Shown here: piece by piece, positions 52,418 through 63,339 of the stretch
How positions within the stretch are numbered: the first letter of the stretch is position 1
How the letters are laid out: every line of letters begins with the position of its first letter
Assembly: GCA_947503275.1 (NCBI GenBank)
Contig: CANNCZ010000002.1
Span: 62,001 to 126,000, forward strand
DNA: 64,000 bases
From: an uncultured Erythrobacter sp.
Lineage (GTDB): Bacteria > Pseudomonadota > Alphaproteobacteria > Sphingomonadales > Sphingomonadaceae
Direction of reading: 5' to 3'
Made by a program: the position numbers and the translations under genes
The notes under the pieces: generated by a model
Databases searched by the model: none
Told to the model about the DNA's origin: nothing
Seen by the model: only the letters and a program-made list of their open reading frames with translations

Positions 52418-53386
52418 ATGGCTGGCGGACTGGCTTTGGCTTTAAGCGGTGGGGGTGCGCGCGGCGCATTTCAAGTCGGTGTGATCGACGAGTTGATCCG
52501 TGTGCGCGGCGTCGAGTTTGAGACAGCCGCTGGCACTTCTACCGGCGCGATCCAAGCGGCGGCAGTGGCGCAGGATGATGTTGCGCGGCTTGTCGATTTC
52601 TGGACAGGCCTCACCGGCAATTCCTCGATCTTCACGGAGCGCGGCGGCGCGATTTGGGCGTTACTCACGGGTAAGGACTCACTCTACAATTCCGCTCCGC
52701 TCGAAGCGCTGTTGGATGAGATGTTCGACGATGCGACAATCCGCGCCACCGGGAAAGCCCTGCGCCTTGCCATGGCCAATCTCGCGACCGGAGAGTTACG
52801 GATCGTTGGCGAGAACGCCGACGGCATCGCCAACTGGGTCTATGCCAGCTCTGCCCAACCGCCGTTCTTCCTTCCTTTCGAAACTGTCTCCGCCACGGGC
52901 GAAGTTACAAAGTGGATCGATGGCGGTGTGCGCGACATCACACCTCTCGCCGCCGCATTGGCAGAACGCCCGCGCGCAGTACTGGCGGTGCGCGCCGAGG
53001 CTCCTCTGCCACCGTCCAAACAGGACTTTGACAACATGCTTGAGATCGGCCTCCAATCGGTCGAGCTGCTGATGCGCGAGGTTGGCAATAGCGACCTGCA
53101 AACGGTCGAGCTCATGAATGACATGCTCACCGCCGCGGCGAACCAACACAACGAGCTTTCAGCGATGGGCCTCTCAGCCGCCGATATCGACCGCGCGATG
53201 CGCCCGATGACTGAGCAGATCGAAGCCCACCATTTCGCGCCGACTCTGGTGCTTCAACCTGAGACGGAGCTGTATGAGCGCCTCGAATTTGAACCCGCCC
53301 TCATCGCTCAGAATATCGAGCGTGGGCGCCAGACCGTGCGAGATCGCTGGGATGAGATCACCGCATTCCTGGGAGTATCTGCATGA
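52418..53386 (+). CDS. Patatin-like phospholipase
   Basis: A 322-residue cytoplasmic serine lipase-fold protein. The oxyanion loop GGGARGAFQVGV (11-22), the nucleophile Ser41 in GTSTGAIQAA (39-48) and the catalytic Asp in WIDGGVRD are present. It acts on phospholipids or other acyl esters; some members belong to bacterial defence systems, but no such partner is nearby here. AAGGGGGG precedes the ATG. The photolyase-like gene ends 89 bases upstream. Confidence 0.92.
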   Translation: MAGGLALALSGGGARGAFQVGVIDELIRVRGVEFETAAGTSTGAIQAAAVAQDDVARLVDFWTGLTGNSSIFTERGGAIWALLTGKDSLYNSAPLEALLDEMFDDATIRATGKALRLAMANLATGELRIVGENADGIANWVYASSAQPPFFLPFETVSATGEVTKWIDGGVRDITPLAAALAERPRAVLAVRAEAPLPPSKQDFDNMLEIGLQSVELLMREVGNSDLQTVELMNDMLTAAANQHNELSAMGLSAADIDRAMRPMTEQIEAHHFAPTLVLQPETELYERLEFEPALIAQNIERGRQTVRDRWDEITAFLGVSA

Positions 53387-53409
53387 TCACCGAGACAAAA
53401 CGTAATCCA

Positions 53410-53889
53410 TCACTTGGCGCCCGCCCGTGCATTCGCCTCTTCGGGAGCGAGCTTGCGGACCATAGTGACCGGGCACCTCTCCGGACCGAGCGTGTCTTGA
53501 ACGATCAAGTCAACGTCGAGCCCGTCACAAATGCGTCCCGCCCCGATCCGCTCCAAGGCGATGCTACGGGCAAAGCGCAAAGCCGGGCAGCGATGCTGCA
53601 ACGCGAACTCGTAAGTGTCGGCGGCACCGACATTGATGAGGACACGGTCATCGACCCGGTTCCCGTCGGCATCCTCGATGTTGCGGAACCCGTTGACTTG
53701 GCGGGCGAAGAAGCATTGGCGAGTGGCCTGTTCGGTCGCGTCCGCCGCACCCGCGACCTCGCTCTCCACTGATCCACCGGTCCGCGCTTCGGCGATCCCA
53801 CATGCGGCCAGTCCTGGCGCAAACGCGAGTATAGCAATCGCGACAAAAGGTTTGAGAAGAGGGCGATGCTTAGGGGCTGTCTTTGGCAT
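53410..53889 (-). CDS. DUF6491-type lipoprotein
   Basis: A 159-residue protein with lipobox LAAC near residues 28-31. The soluble part has CFFARQVNGFRNIED, VLINVGAADTYEFAL, the Cys/Leu pattern HRCPALRFARSIALE and the late ICDGLDVDLIV, matching a small proteobacterial family (DUF6491) that I know only by pattern. Function unknown. Convergent with the patatin gene, 23 bases apart. Confidence 0.78.
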   Translation of the reverse strand: MPKTAPKHRPLLKPFVAIAILAFAPGLAACGIAEARTGGSVESEVAGAADATEQATRQCFFARQVNGFRNIEDADGNRVDDRVLINVGAADTYEFALQHRCPALRFARSIALERIGAGRICDGLDVDLIVQDTLGPERCPVTMVRKLAPEEANARAGAK

Positions 53890-53960
53890 CCATGCAATCT
53901 CGCTTTCGGCTCATGAACCGGGGATTGATGCACCCACAGCCACGATCCAACCGCTACTCA

Positions 53961-54305
53961 TCACAGCGCCTTATCAGGCCGCGCATCATGCTTGTGCTTG
54001 TCTTCTTTGCCGAATAGCCGCTCAAGACGCTGCGCCATAGTCGTCGCTGCCTTGCGCGCGGCTGCGTCAACCTTGGGCGCGTGCTCTGTGACGCCGATTG
54101 GTTTGCCCCCGCGCGGACGCGCTTCGATCATGCAGGTCTTGTCATCGGCGCCATGCTTTGGCCCGTTCTCATCCGAGACATGGACCTCAATCCGCGTCAG
54201 GCGATCCTCAAATCGGCCAAGCTTTTCCCGCACCATATCCTCAATCCGTTCTGCAACATTTTGAGTGCCCATGACCGAGCTGTCTGAGTTGAATTGGAAT
54301 TGCAC
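53961..54305 (-). CDS. hpf: Ribosome hibernation-promoting factor
   Basis: A 114-residue short-type HPF/RaiA protein. It begins with a GTG at 54305 after AAAGGAG, and shows VAERIEDMVREKLGRFEDRLTRIEVHVSDE in parts, the beta-alpha core that sits in the small-subunit channel, followed by a Lys/His-rich tail (GKEDKHKHDARPDKAL). It reduces translation during stasis. It lacks the long C-terminal dimerisation domain. A longer frame to 54404 is rejected because it adds Arg-rich residues. Confidence 0.87.
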   Translation of the reverse strand: MQFQFNSDSSVMGTQNVAERIEDMVREKLGRFEDRLTRIEVHVSDENGPKHGADDKTCMIEARPRGGKPIGVTEHAPKVDAAARKAATTMAQRLERLFGKEDKHKHDARPDKAL

Positions 54306-54432
54306 GAGGGGGATCTCCTTTATAACATTTCTCCACTTCGATGTGGTGACGGGCACCCTTGTGTGCAAGCCATTTGGACGACCCAATGGGCAACTTCGTC
54401 GCATTCTTTCGCCGCTATGCTAACACGCTGTG

Positions 54433-54891
54433 ATGAGCGCCACTATCACCATCCTGATCGACGCCGATGCCTGTCCGGTAAAGGACGAAATCTACCGCGT
54501 AGCCACCCGGTTCAAAGCCGAGGTGCGCGTGGTCAGCAATTCACCTTTTCGCATCCCCGACAACCCGCGTGTACAGCGCATTGTCGTCGATGATAGCTTC
54601 GACGCGGCTGATGATTGGATCGCGGACAATGCCGATGCACGATCCATCGTCGTGACCGGCGACATTTTACTCGCCGAACGGTGCCTTAAATCGGGTGCAA
54701 AGGTTCTCAAACACAACGGTCAGGAATTCGACACAGCCAGCATCGGCGGAGCCATCGCCACCCGCGCCATTATGGAGGACCTGCGCGCAGGAATGGACGG
54801 AGTGGGAGGCGGTCCGCCGCCTTTCAGCAAAGCGGATCGGTCGCGGTTCTTGCAATCGCTCGACCGGGTGATGAACCATCTCCAAAGGTGA
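54433..54891 (+). CDS. UPF0178 / YaiI-YqxD family protein
   Basis: A 152-residue protein of the PIN-like NYN family once called UPF0178. The start ITILIDADACPVKDEIYRVA, then the central ADDWIADNADARSIVVTGD and the GPPPFSKADRSRFLQSLDR tail (in pieces) are signature. Acidic residues suggest a nuclease-like metal site; activity not established. GTG 54430 directly precedes ATG 54433, which is preferred. Confidence 0.93.
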   Translation: MSATITILIDADACPVKDEIYRVATRFKAEVRVVSNSPFRIPDNPRVQRIVVDDSFDAADDWIADNADARSIVVTGDILLAERCLKSGAKVLKHNGQEFDTASIGGAIATRAIMEDLRAGMDGVGGGPPPFSKADRSRFLQSLDRVMNHLQR

Positions 54892-54907
54892 CAAAGGTTA
54901 CACGCTG

Positions 54908-55543
54908 TCACTTTTCCAGTCCCTCTTCAAAGCTCTCTAACGTCTCCATAATTTCCTGATCCGAGAGGTCTTGCGGACACGGAAACGGCGCGCAAACTGG
55001 ACCGCCCAATCGCAACCCCTCCAATTCTCCGGGATCGTCCACGTCCAAGGCTCCCGTCTCCACGTCCTCACCCCGCTCCAGCATTCCAAGCAAAGCTTCA
55101 AAGTCGCGCGCATGTTTCTCTGCGCTATTGACCAGCCGCCCAAACACCGGATTGCCACCCTGCGTTGATTTGCCCAGCAGAGCCACGGTCAACCGCTCAT
55201 CAAAGCGGCGATAAGCGCCCACTTGCTCGCCCTGATAGAACACCGGCACTTCGACCCCGTTCAAAGCCCGCTCAAGCGCGGCATGCGCCAGCACATCAAA
55301 AGAGTGATGAAACGCCACTTCCCAAGCGAGATCAAACGGCTTGCCCTTAAGCCGCGATCGCAACCGATACGCCGATTGCCGCGTCATCCCCGCCGCGCGC
55401 GCGGCCTCACTGACGGAATGGGTCGCGGAAAGTTGGCGCAAAAACATCGCCTGTTTGGCCAAGCTCCAGCCATCGTGGCGAGTGGTCGGCGGTTTGGAAG
55501 AGGTTTTGGAGGCGGATTGCGGGCTGCGTTTGGGGGTGCTCAT
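54908..55543 (-). CDS. HTH-containing hypothetical protein
   Basis: About 211 residues. An N-terminal Ser/Pro/Lys tail is followed by a helix-turn-helix-like segment (HSVSEAARAAGMTRQSAYRLRSRL, residues about 42-65) and a helical region (about 66-130). The acidic C-terminus has PFPCPQDLSDQEIMETL. It resembles sphingomonad proteins of unknown function with a resolvase- or transposase-like HTH. The start at 55543 gives the compact protein; a longer frame to 55666 is open, but overlaps the lipocalin. Confidence 0.7.
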   Translation of the reverse strand: MSTPKRSPQSASKTSSKPPTTRHDGWSLAKQAMFLRQLSATHSVSEAARAAGMTRQSAYRLRSRLKGKPFDLAWEVAFHHSFDVLAHAALERALNGVEVPVFYQGEQVGAYRRFDERLTVALLGKSTQGGNPVFGRLVNSAEKHARDFEALLGMLERGEDVETGALDVDDPGELEGLRLGGPVCAPFPCPQDLSDQEIMETLESFEEGLEK

Positions 55544-55648
55544 CGGGGAGCTTAGGGCAGAATTTGGCGGAGTAGGAAAGGTTTGGGGGCCTCGGCGACC
55601 GCTCGGCACCGTATAAGAACCGGGAATGTATGCTAATGTGGGCCTGAT

Positions 55649-56251
55649 ATGACATTTAGACAGCATCCAGCGCGTGCGCGCGCCGTCGCATTGGTCGCAC
55701 CGCTCCTATTGGCTTTGGGCGCTTGCGTCGGCTCCCCCGGTCCTGTCGGCAACACCGCTGTGCCCGAACCCGCAAAGCCGGTCGCACTCGCCGCTTATCT
55801 TGGCACATGGTACGAATATGGCCGCTACGAAGCTCCGTTTCAGGAAGGCTGCGAAGGCGTCACCGCAGAGTATTCCCTAAGAGAGACAAATGGGCGAGAA
55901 ACATCCGGCGCGTCCAATATCCGGGTGGTCAATTCCTGCTATAAAGGCGGCTTGGACGGCGAATTCAGCGAAGCCACAGGCAGGGCTAAAGTGGTTGAGG
56001 GATCAGACGGCGCAAAGCTGCGCGTGAGCTTTTTCGGCCCCTTCTTCGGCGACTACTGGGTGCTGGACCGCAGCGAGCCGGGCGCAGACGGGCTGTATGA
56101 TTGGTCCATCGTCGGTGAGCCATCAGGGCGGTATCTGTGGATGCTGACGCGGGAAGCGAAGCCAGATGCGCAGCTGCAAGGGATGCTAGAGCGCCGGGTG
56201 CGCGAGCTGGGCTATGATTGGGAACTGGTGCGGATTACTGAGCAGCGGTGA
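55649..56251 (+). CDS. Lipocalin (Blc-like lipoprotein)
   Basis: A 200-residue outer-membrane lipoprotein: lipobox LGAC near residue 26, then the lipocalin fold with LGTWYEYGRYEAPFQEGC (GxWYE signature), SNIRVVNSCYKGG and YLWMLTREAKP. Blc proteins bind lysophospholipids and fatty acids. The two cysteines in the fold likely pair. Transcribed alone; the remnant antitoxin gene follows 9 bases later on the opposite strand. Confidence 0.93.
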   Translation: MTFRQHPARARAVALVAPLLLALGACVGSPGPVGNTAVPEPAKPVALAAYLGTWYEYGRYEAPFQEGCEGVTAEYSLRETNGRETSGASNIRVVNSCYKGGLDGEFSEATGRAKVVEGSDGAKLRVSFFGPFFGDYWVLDRSEPGADGLYDWSIVGEPSGRYLWMLTREAKPDAQLQGMLERRVRELGYDWELVRITEQR

Positions 56252-56260
56252 GGGGTATTT

Positions 56261-56486
56261 CTACGCCGCCAATTCACTCAAGAAATTGCGATCCTCGCGC
56301 ATACTCTCTTCCGCTGCGTCCATCTTGGCGGCGAAGTCCGGGTCGATAGCAGTCAGCCGCACACCATCGGGCGCCTCAGAGATACAGTTAATCCCCCGGC
56401 CCCACGCGAAGGCGAGCGAGCACTTCCTTGGGCAGGACAGTGCCGGCGGAATTGCCGGTCTTGGTTACCTTGAGCCGTTTGTTCAT
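56261..56486 (-). pseudogene. Broken AbrB/MazE-type antitoxin
   Basis: ATG at 56484-56486 starts MNKRLKVTKTGNSAGTVLPKEV..., the N-terminal DNA-binding pattern of SpoVT-AbrB antitoxins, but TAA stops it after 32 residues (56388-56390), where a Thr or similar is expected. The tail EAPDGVRLTAIDPDFAAKM continues in another frame to TAG 56261-56263, consistent with a 2-base deletion just after the stop. No toxin gene (Doc or MazF) is beside it. A remnant of a lost toxin-antitoxin unit. Confidence 0.75.
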
Positions 56487-56548
56487 ACCGGCGTTAGACG
56501 ATGTTTGATTTGATGTCGCAATTGTAGCACGGCTATTCTGAAACAATT

Positions 56549-56986
56549 TTAGGATGACGAAGGGGGACGGCCATCGACTCGCATCTTCGCTTTTCGTTTT
56601 TCCGCGCGCCTCTTCCGAGCCAATGCGTTAGCTCTCTCCATTCGTGGAAACCAATAACGTCGCCGTTGGACTTCGAGCCACACCATCCCACTGACCCAAG
56701 CAAGCACCGGGAAAAGCCATATCAAGCGGGACCACCCACGCAAGCCATCAAGGGCATAGAGAGGACTGCACAAGAGGCCCGACGGAACTCGAATTGCTTG
56801 GCCACGCCTGCCGCGGAACTGGTCGGAGGTCATGCCAAGGCAGTCATACATCAGGAAATCGTCAGCCCCGTACCACGCGCCTAACGCAAGCAGTGCGACG
56901 ACACTTAACCACTCAATTGGTGGAACCCCTCTCTGCCGGATGCGGCGCTCCCACCATGAAAGCCTTTTTCGTCCCACTCGGCTCAC
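56549..56986 (-). CDS. Hypothetical membrane protein
   Basis: A 145-residue protein with basic N-terminus, a hydrophobic segment at about 25-42 and another at about 86-103 (LIWLFPVLAWVSGMVWLEV), and a Lys/Arg-rich tail. Probably two membrane passes with both ends in the cytoplasm. No family recognised. It starts 50 bases upstream-side of the ridA stop and is transcribed toward the antitoxin remnant. Confidence 0.6.
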   Translation of the reverse strand: MSRVGRKRLSWWERRIRQRGVPPIEWLSVVALLALGAWYGADDFLMYDCLGMTSDQFRGRRGQAIRVPSGLLCSPLYALDGLRGWSRLIWLFPVLAWVSGMVWLEVQRRRYWFPRMERANALARKRRAEKRKAKMRVDGRPPSSS

Positions 56987-57036
56987 TCCTCAGGCAAATA
57001 AAGCTTTTCGCCCTTCTCCTTTTAAACCCAGCTCAT

Positions 57037-57521
57037 CTACTCCGGCGAAACCCGCGCAGTGATCTTGATCTCGATCACGCCGCCGGGCGAGTACAACCGG
57101 TCCACATCAATTGCGGTCCATGCGGGAAAGGGCGCTTTGATATAGCGGTTCTTTACGGCGCTGAATGCCGGCATCGAGGCTTCGATATCGGTGTGGTAGG
57201 TAGTGAGGTCGATCACGTCATCCCAGCTTGATCCCGCGCGCTCCAGCACGCTACCGAGATATTGGAACGTGCCCTCAAGGCCTTCTTCGCTCAATGTGCC
57301 GTCCTGTCCCGCACCGACGATCACGCCGGACAGATAAACGGTGTCGCCATGGATCACCGCTTCGGAAAAACCGAATTGCTCCATAAAGGCGCGCGGGCCT
57401 TCTGCTTCGGGCATGAGTGTTTGCTTCTCGGCCGCTTCGGCCTGCGTCTCGGTGTGGCCATCTGCCAATGCGGGGGCGGCGCACAGCATCAGGGCGGCGG
57501 CTATGGGGGCAAACTTGTTCA

Positions 57522-57522
<1 letters not shown>
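57037..57522 (-). CDS. Secreted RidA-family protein
   Basis: A 161-residue YjgF/RidA protein with a signal peptide (APIAAALMLCAAPALADG), so unlike cytosolic RidA it goes to the periplasm. The Rid core is present: AVIHGDTVYLSGVIVG, LEGTFQYLGSVLERAG, DDVIDLTTYHTDI, and the C-terminal WTAIDVDRLYSPGGVIEIKI with Arg replaced around the catalytic site (VDRLYSPG instead of VxxLPxxA). Enamine deaminase activity is not certain. Its ATG overlaps the thiC stop by one base (TAATG). Confidence 0.87.
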
Positions 57523-59556
<2,034 letters not shown>

Positions 59557-59639
59557 GGATGGCCTTGTGTTAGGCGCTCACCAGCCCCGCGTCCAGCCAG
59601 ATTCATGGCATGGAGCGAGGTGGCTGGTTTGAGAGCGGT

Positions 59640-60242
59640 TTATGCCTCGTCGCTGGGCAATGTGAGCAAGACAATGGCGAGCAACAATGTCGCCAACACG
59701 CCCGACCCGCCTGCAAGCGGCAGCTCGCCCGAAAAGTCGCGGCCCATGCCCATCGACAGCGCGTTGGTGATGAACGCAATCGCGCCGATCAACGCGGTGA
59801 GACCGCCAAGGATCTTTGATCCAGCGGACAGTTTCGCCAGACCCAGAGTGATCGCGGCCAGCGCCAAAAGCACCTTGGCAGCGTTGTAGACCATGAAGGA
59901 GAATGCGACGACGCCGCCAATCAAGGGTGCCAGTGCCTCATTCCCGCCGGCCACTTCGCCAAAGGGACCGAACATGGTCAGGCCAACGCCAACCTGCACC
60001 ACATTGAGCACGGCGGCGAATGCAATCGCTGCCCATGCGAGATGGTGGTGCTTTGCTTGCAATGCGGCCGCCCCTGCGAACGCGGCCATGACCACGAATA
60101 AGAAGCCCTCTGTGCCCCACAATAGCTGACGCGGAACATCCATTTCTGCGACATAAAGCGCGGTGTAGACGGCCTGCGTTACTGCGGCTGCGAGCAGCAG
60201 GATGCCGACGATTTGCGCCGTGCGTTTGAATGTGAATTCCAC
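59640..60242 (-). CDS. Multispan membrane protein of unknown function
   Basis: A 200-residue protein with about six hydrophobic segments (for example 10-30, 45-65, 72-92, 108-135, 138-160 and 175-197). It starts MEFTFKRTAQIVGILLL. Related copies are found next to thiamine genes in sphingomonads, from memory only, and this one is upstream of the thiC riboswitch on the same strand. It might be a transporter for a precursor, but no family motif supports that. Confidence 0.7.
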   Translation of the reverse strand: MEFTFKRTAQIVGILLLAAAVTQAVYTALYVAEMDVPRQLLWGTEGFLFVVMAAFAGAAALQAKHHHLAWAAIAFAAVLNVVQVGVGLTMFGPFGEVAGGNEALAPLIGGVVAFSFMVYNAAKVLLALAAITLGLAKLSAGSKILGGLTALIGAIAFITNALSMGMGRDFSGELPLAGGSGVLATLLLAIVLLTLPSDEA

Positions 60243-60330
60243 TTTGAAAGCCCCTATCGGAAATTTATCATGACGATCCTGTTCGCATCAGGCCGGCCAA
60301 AAGTTACAGTTGTTCAAGAAAAGTTGGCGC

Positions 60331-62148
60331 TCAATCGGCTTTCATGGCGCGCAAATCGTCGCGGGTCTCGATTTCCTTGAGCGTGAATTGCCGCGCGACC
60401 TCTGCAACCTCTTGACCAAGATGCCAATCCAGCAGCTGCATATCCTGAGGGATCGGCGGGGTCAGCAGCACGTCCGCCTTCGCCAAGGAGCGCTCAACAG
60501 AGGCTTGGCTGCCAACTACCATCGAGCGGGACATCGTCTCAACAAGGCTGGGGATTTGCACATCATGTTTGCGCCGCATGATGATGTCACGGGCGAGCTG
60601 ACCGGGGCTGCGCACATCGTCATAGGTGGCCTTAATCCGCCATGCCGCGCCTGCATCAGGCCGCAAAGCCACAACCACATTTGGCCCCGCCTTCACATCG
60701 CGCATGACGTTGACGGGGATGTTGTCGAGAACGCCGCCATCGACCAAAACCTCGCCATCGCCGGTGATGATCGGAGGCAGGATTGCGGGCAGTGAACCAG
60801 AAGCGCGCACCGCTTCCCACAAAGGCCCGCGCCTGTGCACGTGGATCGCATTGGTCGATAGGTTGGTTGAGACCGCAAAGTAGTTGAATGGCAGATCGCA
60901 AATGTCTTTCTCGCCATAACGCATCCGCAAATTCTCATCGAAAACGCGCGGATCGAGCAGGGAGTGCACCGGAATGGTCAGCTTCTTCATCGCCTTTTGA
61001 GTGATGAACATGTCCTGCATCTGTTCAAGCGTGTCCTGAATACCGGTGCCGCGTGCCACCGCTCCCGCAACCGCTCCGCCAGAACTGGTACCACCGAAGA
61101 AATCAACCGGAATGCCGCTGTCCAGCATCGCTTGGAGGACGCCCAAATGCGCACAGCCGAGCGCGCCGCCGCCGGCCAGCACGACACCGTTCGCGCGCCC
61201 ATTCATAAACCGCGCAACGCGGGAGAAACTGGACGGATCATCAAAGGCGATATGGTGGTGCAAATGCAGCTCGCGCCGGTCGATCCACCGGCCAGTACCG
61301 ATGATTTCCTGCGCGGTGTTCTCGCGCCAAACCAACAAAGTGCGGCTTTTGGGGAGAAACAGTTCGGAGGCTTCTTTTTCGAAGTCCGAGACGGTCCCAT
61401 CCCCGCCTGCATCGCCATCCGAAAGAGGAGCGGTGAGCACCAGATCATCGGCGTTGCGGGCGATCGCGCGGTTCCACGCTTCGCTGTCACCAGCACACAG
61501 AACGATCCGCTCATGCTGCCGCTCCAGTTCTGCGATCCATTGGCCGAATGCGCCGCTTTCCGGATCAAGGCCATCGGGCATGTCTTCCTCACTTACGAAG
61601 ATCAGCTCGGAGTAACGGCTCAGCGCTTCTTCCATCATGCGCGTCAATTGTGCGGGGAGGACACTGCCACCAGCAGGAAGCAACGCGACCACGCGCCCCG
61701 GCCTGCTTTCCATCGCGGCAGAGGATGCCGTGGTTCGCGCCAGTCGCCGAGCGATCTCTGCGAGGATGCTGTCGGTGATGGTGCGGTGTTTGCTTGAGAC
61801 TTCCTCGTAAGCCGCGCGGCTTAGAGCGAATACAGTGCTGTCACGCGCGGCGATAATGTCGGCTGTGCGCGGCCCGCCAGCAAAGAACGCAAGCTCGCCA
61901 ATGGGTTCACCCGTTTCGATTTCGGCGACAATGCGGCCATCTTGTAAGCGCACAAGGAAACGCCCCGTTGCGACGAGATAGAGGTTGTCGGCGACCTCGC
62001 CGTAACGCACCAGCCGCCTGCCACCTTCAACGGATTGCACTTCGGCGGCCTCTCGCAAAGCTGCGAGCGCTTCCTCATCCAACTGCGCAAACGCCTCGAT
62101 CTGACCAAAGCCAGCGGCGCTTGCGGCACCCCCCTCATTCTCACTCAT
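60331..62148 (-). CDS. cNMP-binding patatin-like phospholipase (NTE/RssA type)
   Basis: A 605-residue protein with an N-terminal cyclic-nucleotide-binding domain (about 20-130: RLVRYGEVADNLYLVATGRF, GEPIGELAFFAGGPRTADI), a middle part with a P-loop-like VVALLPAGGSVLPAQL, and a C-terminal patatin domain with LAGGGALGCAHLGVLQAM, GTSSGGAVAGAV and VDGGVLDN. This is the architecture of neuropathy target esterase relatives. It should hydrolyse lysophospholipids in response to a nucleotide. Start ATG 62148 (MSENEGG). Confidence 0.93.
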   Translation of the reverse strand: MSENEGGAASAAGFGQIEAFAQLDEEALAALREAAEVQSVEGGRRLVRYGEVADNLYLVATGRFLVRLQDGRIVAEIETGEPIGELAFFAGGPRTADIIAARDSTVFALSRAAYEEVSSKHRTITDSILAEIARRLARTTASSAAMESRPGRVVALLPAGGSVLPAQLTRMMEEALSRYSELIFVSEEDMPDGLDPESGAFGQWIAELERQHERIVLCAGDSEAWNRAIARNADDLVLTAPLSDGDAGGDGTVSDFEKEASELFLPKSRTLLVWRENTAQEIIGTGRWIDRRELHLHHHIAFDDPSSFSRVARFMNGRANGVVLAGGGALGCAHLGVLQAMLDSGIPVDFFGGTSSGGAVAGAVARGTGIQDTLEQMQDMFITQKAMKKLTIPVHSLLDPRVFDENLRMRYGEKDICDLPFNYFAVSTNLSTNAIHVHRRGPLWEAVRASGSLPAILPPIITGDGEVLVDGGVLDNIPVNVMRDVKAGPNVVVALRPDAGAAWRIKATYDDVRSPGQLARDIIMRRKHDVQIPSLVETMSRSMVVGSQASVERSLAKADVLLTPPIPQDMQLLDWHLGQEVAEVARQFTLKEIETRDDLRAMKAD

Positions 62149-62213
62149 ACTTTTGACCCATTGCACCTTTCGGCCCCGCTTTAACGGAGCAGCACACGGA
62201 CAAAAAGGCAAGC

Positions 62214-63119
62214 TTACTGCGCGGTAATGGGGATTTCGACGACTTCGCCAACCTGCGTGAAATAGGGGCGCGTCCCCTCGCTCAAATAGGCTGGAACATT
62301 GACCGGCACATGCACCGCGACGGATGTGTCAGCGTTCAATGTCTCTTCGAGGATCGCATCAAGATCATCGCTTTGGTAAAACCAGAACGGCACCATGACG
62401 AGGCCCGTTCGCTTGGCTGAAAGGAAGTCTGCAAAGGGCGCAAAGTGCTGTGTCGCAGGGTCCGCATCGCCCAAGTGCATGACCCGCATCACCTCTCCAT
62501 CACCCGAGGAGACGGACACACGATAGCTGATATTGTGCGTTTCCGAATGCCGCTCTGGCCAGCCACTATGCGGGGACCGGAATGCCTTGATCGTCGCGCC
62601 TGCCAGATCGAATGTCTGCGTCGCCTCTCCATTTCTCAGCGTGATCGTGCGAACCTGTGTTGCCAGACCGTGATGCCAATTTTCCTGCTCTTTCAGTTGA
62701 TCGTACGCCTGACCCGGCGCGATCAGCCACAGATCAGAGTCGTTCAACAGCATCTCCACCAGCATACTCGCGGAGAAGTGGTCGCCATGGGCATGGCTAA
62801 CGAACACCAGATCCACGTCATCATAAGGCGCAGCGCCCGTGATAATCGCCTCAGCCAATTCCGGCGGAAGCTCTGCAAGCGAGCCGAAGTGATTGTCATA
62901 GAGCGGATCGAATAACAGCTTGACGCTCTCAGCACCGACATTTGCCATCACCCCCGCATTCAGGATGGCGGTCGCTGCACCATTCTGCGCGGTGGCGGAT
63001 TGCTCCGATGCGGAGTGTTCCGAGGTTTGAGGCGCGGTTTGCCCCGGAGCCTCTGCACAGGCGCTCAACAGGCACAAAGCGCCTGCGATTACGGACAATG
63101 GCGCAGTTATTTGAAACAT
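62214..63119 (-). CDS. Secreted metallo-beta-lactamase-fold hydrolase
   Basis: A 301-residue lipoprotein (LLSACAEAPGQ lipobox near 18-22). The zinc motif HAHGDHF at about residue 103, HSGW and VMHLGDADP follow the MBL order of the UlaG-like group. It starts at ATG 63119 after GGAG, not at 63131. It could be a lactonase or phosphodiesterase; the sequence does not tell. It is divergent from the autotransporter gene. Confidence 0.87.
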   Translation of the reverse strand: MFQITAPLSVIAGALCLLSACAEAPGQTAPQTSEHSASEQSATAQNGAATAILNAGVMANVGAESVKLLFDPLYDNHFGSLAELPPELAEAIITGAAPYDDVDLVFVSHAHGDHFSASMLVEMLLNDSDLWLIAPGQAYDQLKEQENWHHGLATQVRTITLRNGEATQTFDLAGATIKAFRSPHSGWPERHSETHNISYRVSVSSGDGEVMRVMHLGDADPATQHFAPFADFLSAKRTGLVMVPFWFYQSDDLDAILEETLNADTSVAVHVPVNVPAYLSEGTRPYFTQVGEVVEIPITAQ

Positions 63120-63283
63120 AAAACTCTCCATTTTCGAGTATTGTGCATGGCAAGTCGAGTAAACTGCCCGTGGCTACTTGCGAAACAAATGCGTGAAACC
63201 CCTAGAGTGAGGAAAACAAGTTTTTGGCTGACTACCCGTAAAGATCTCAGTTAGTCATGCTTCGCAAGGCCGAATTATCCATG

Positions 63284-63305
63284 GCGCTATGGGAGCGCTT
63301 TTTTT
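63284..63305 (+). terminator. Terminator-like hairpin in the autotransporter leader
   Basis: GCGCT-ATGGG-AGCGC followed by seven T residues (63299-63305), 35 bases before the ATG at 63340. The upstream gene is on the other strand, so this is within the leader of the following gene or a stand-alone terminator. Confidence 0.5.
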
Positions 63306-63339
63306 GGAATACCGGTCGCATCAAAAGGGGCTTAACAAA

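Noticed and set aside
52418..53386. Patatin gene as part of a CBASS-like defence operon
   Set aside because: No nucleotidyltransferase or other defence partner lies next to it; neighbours are a photolyase-like gene and a small lipoprotein.
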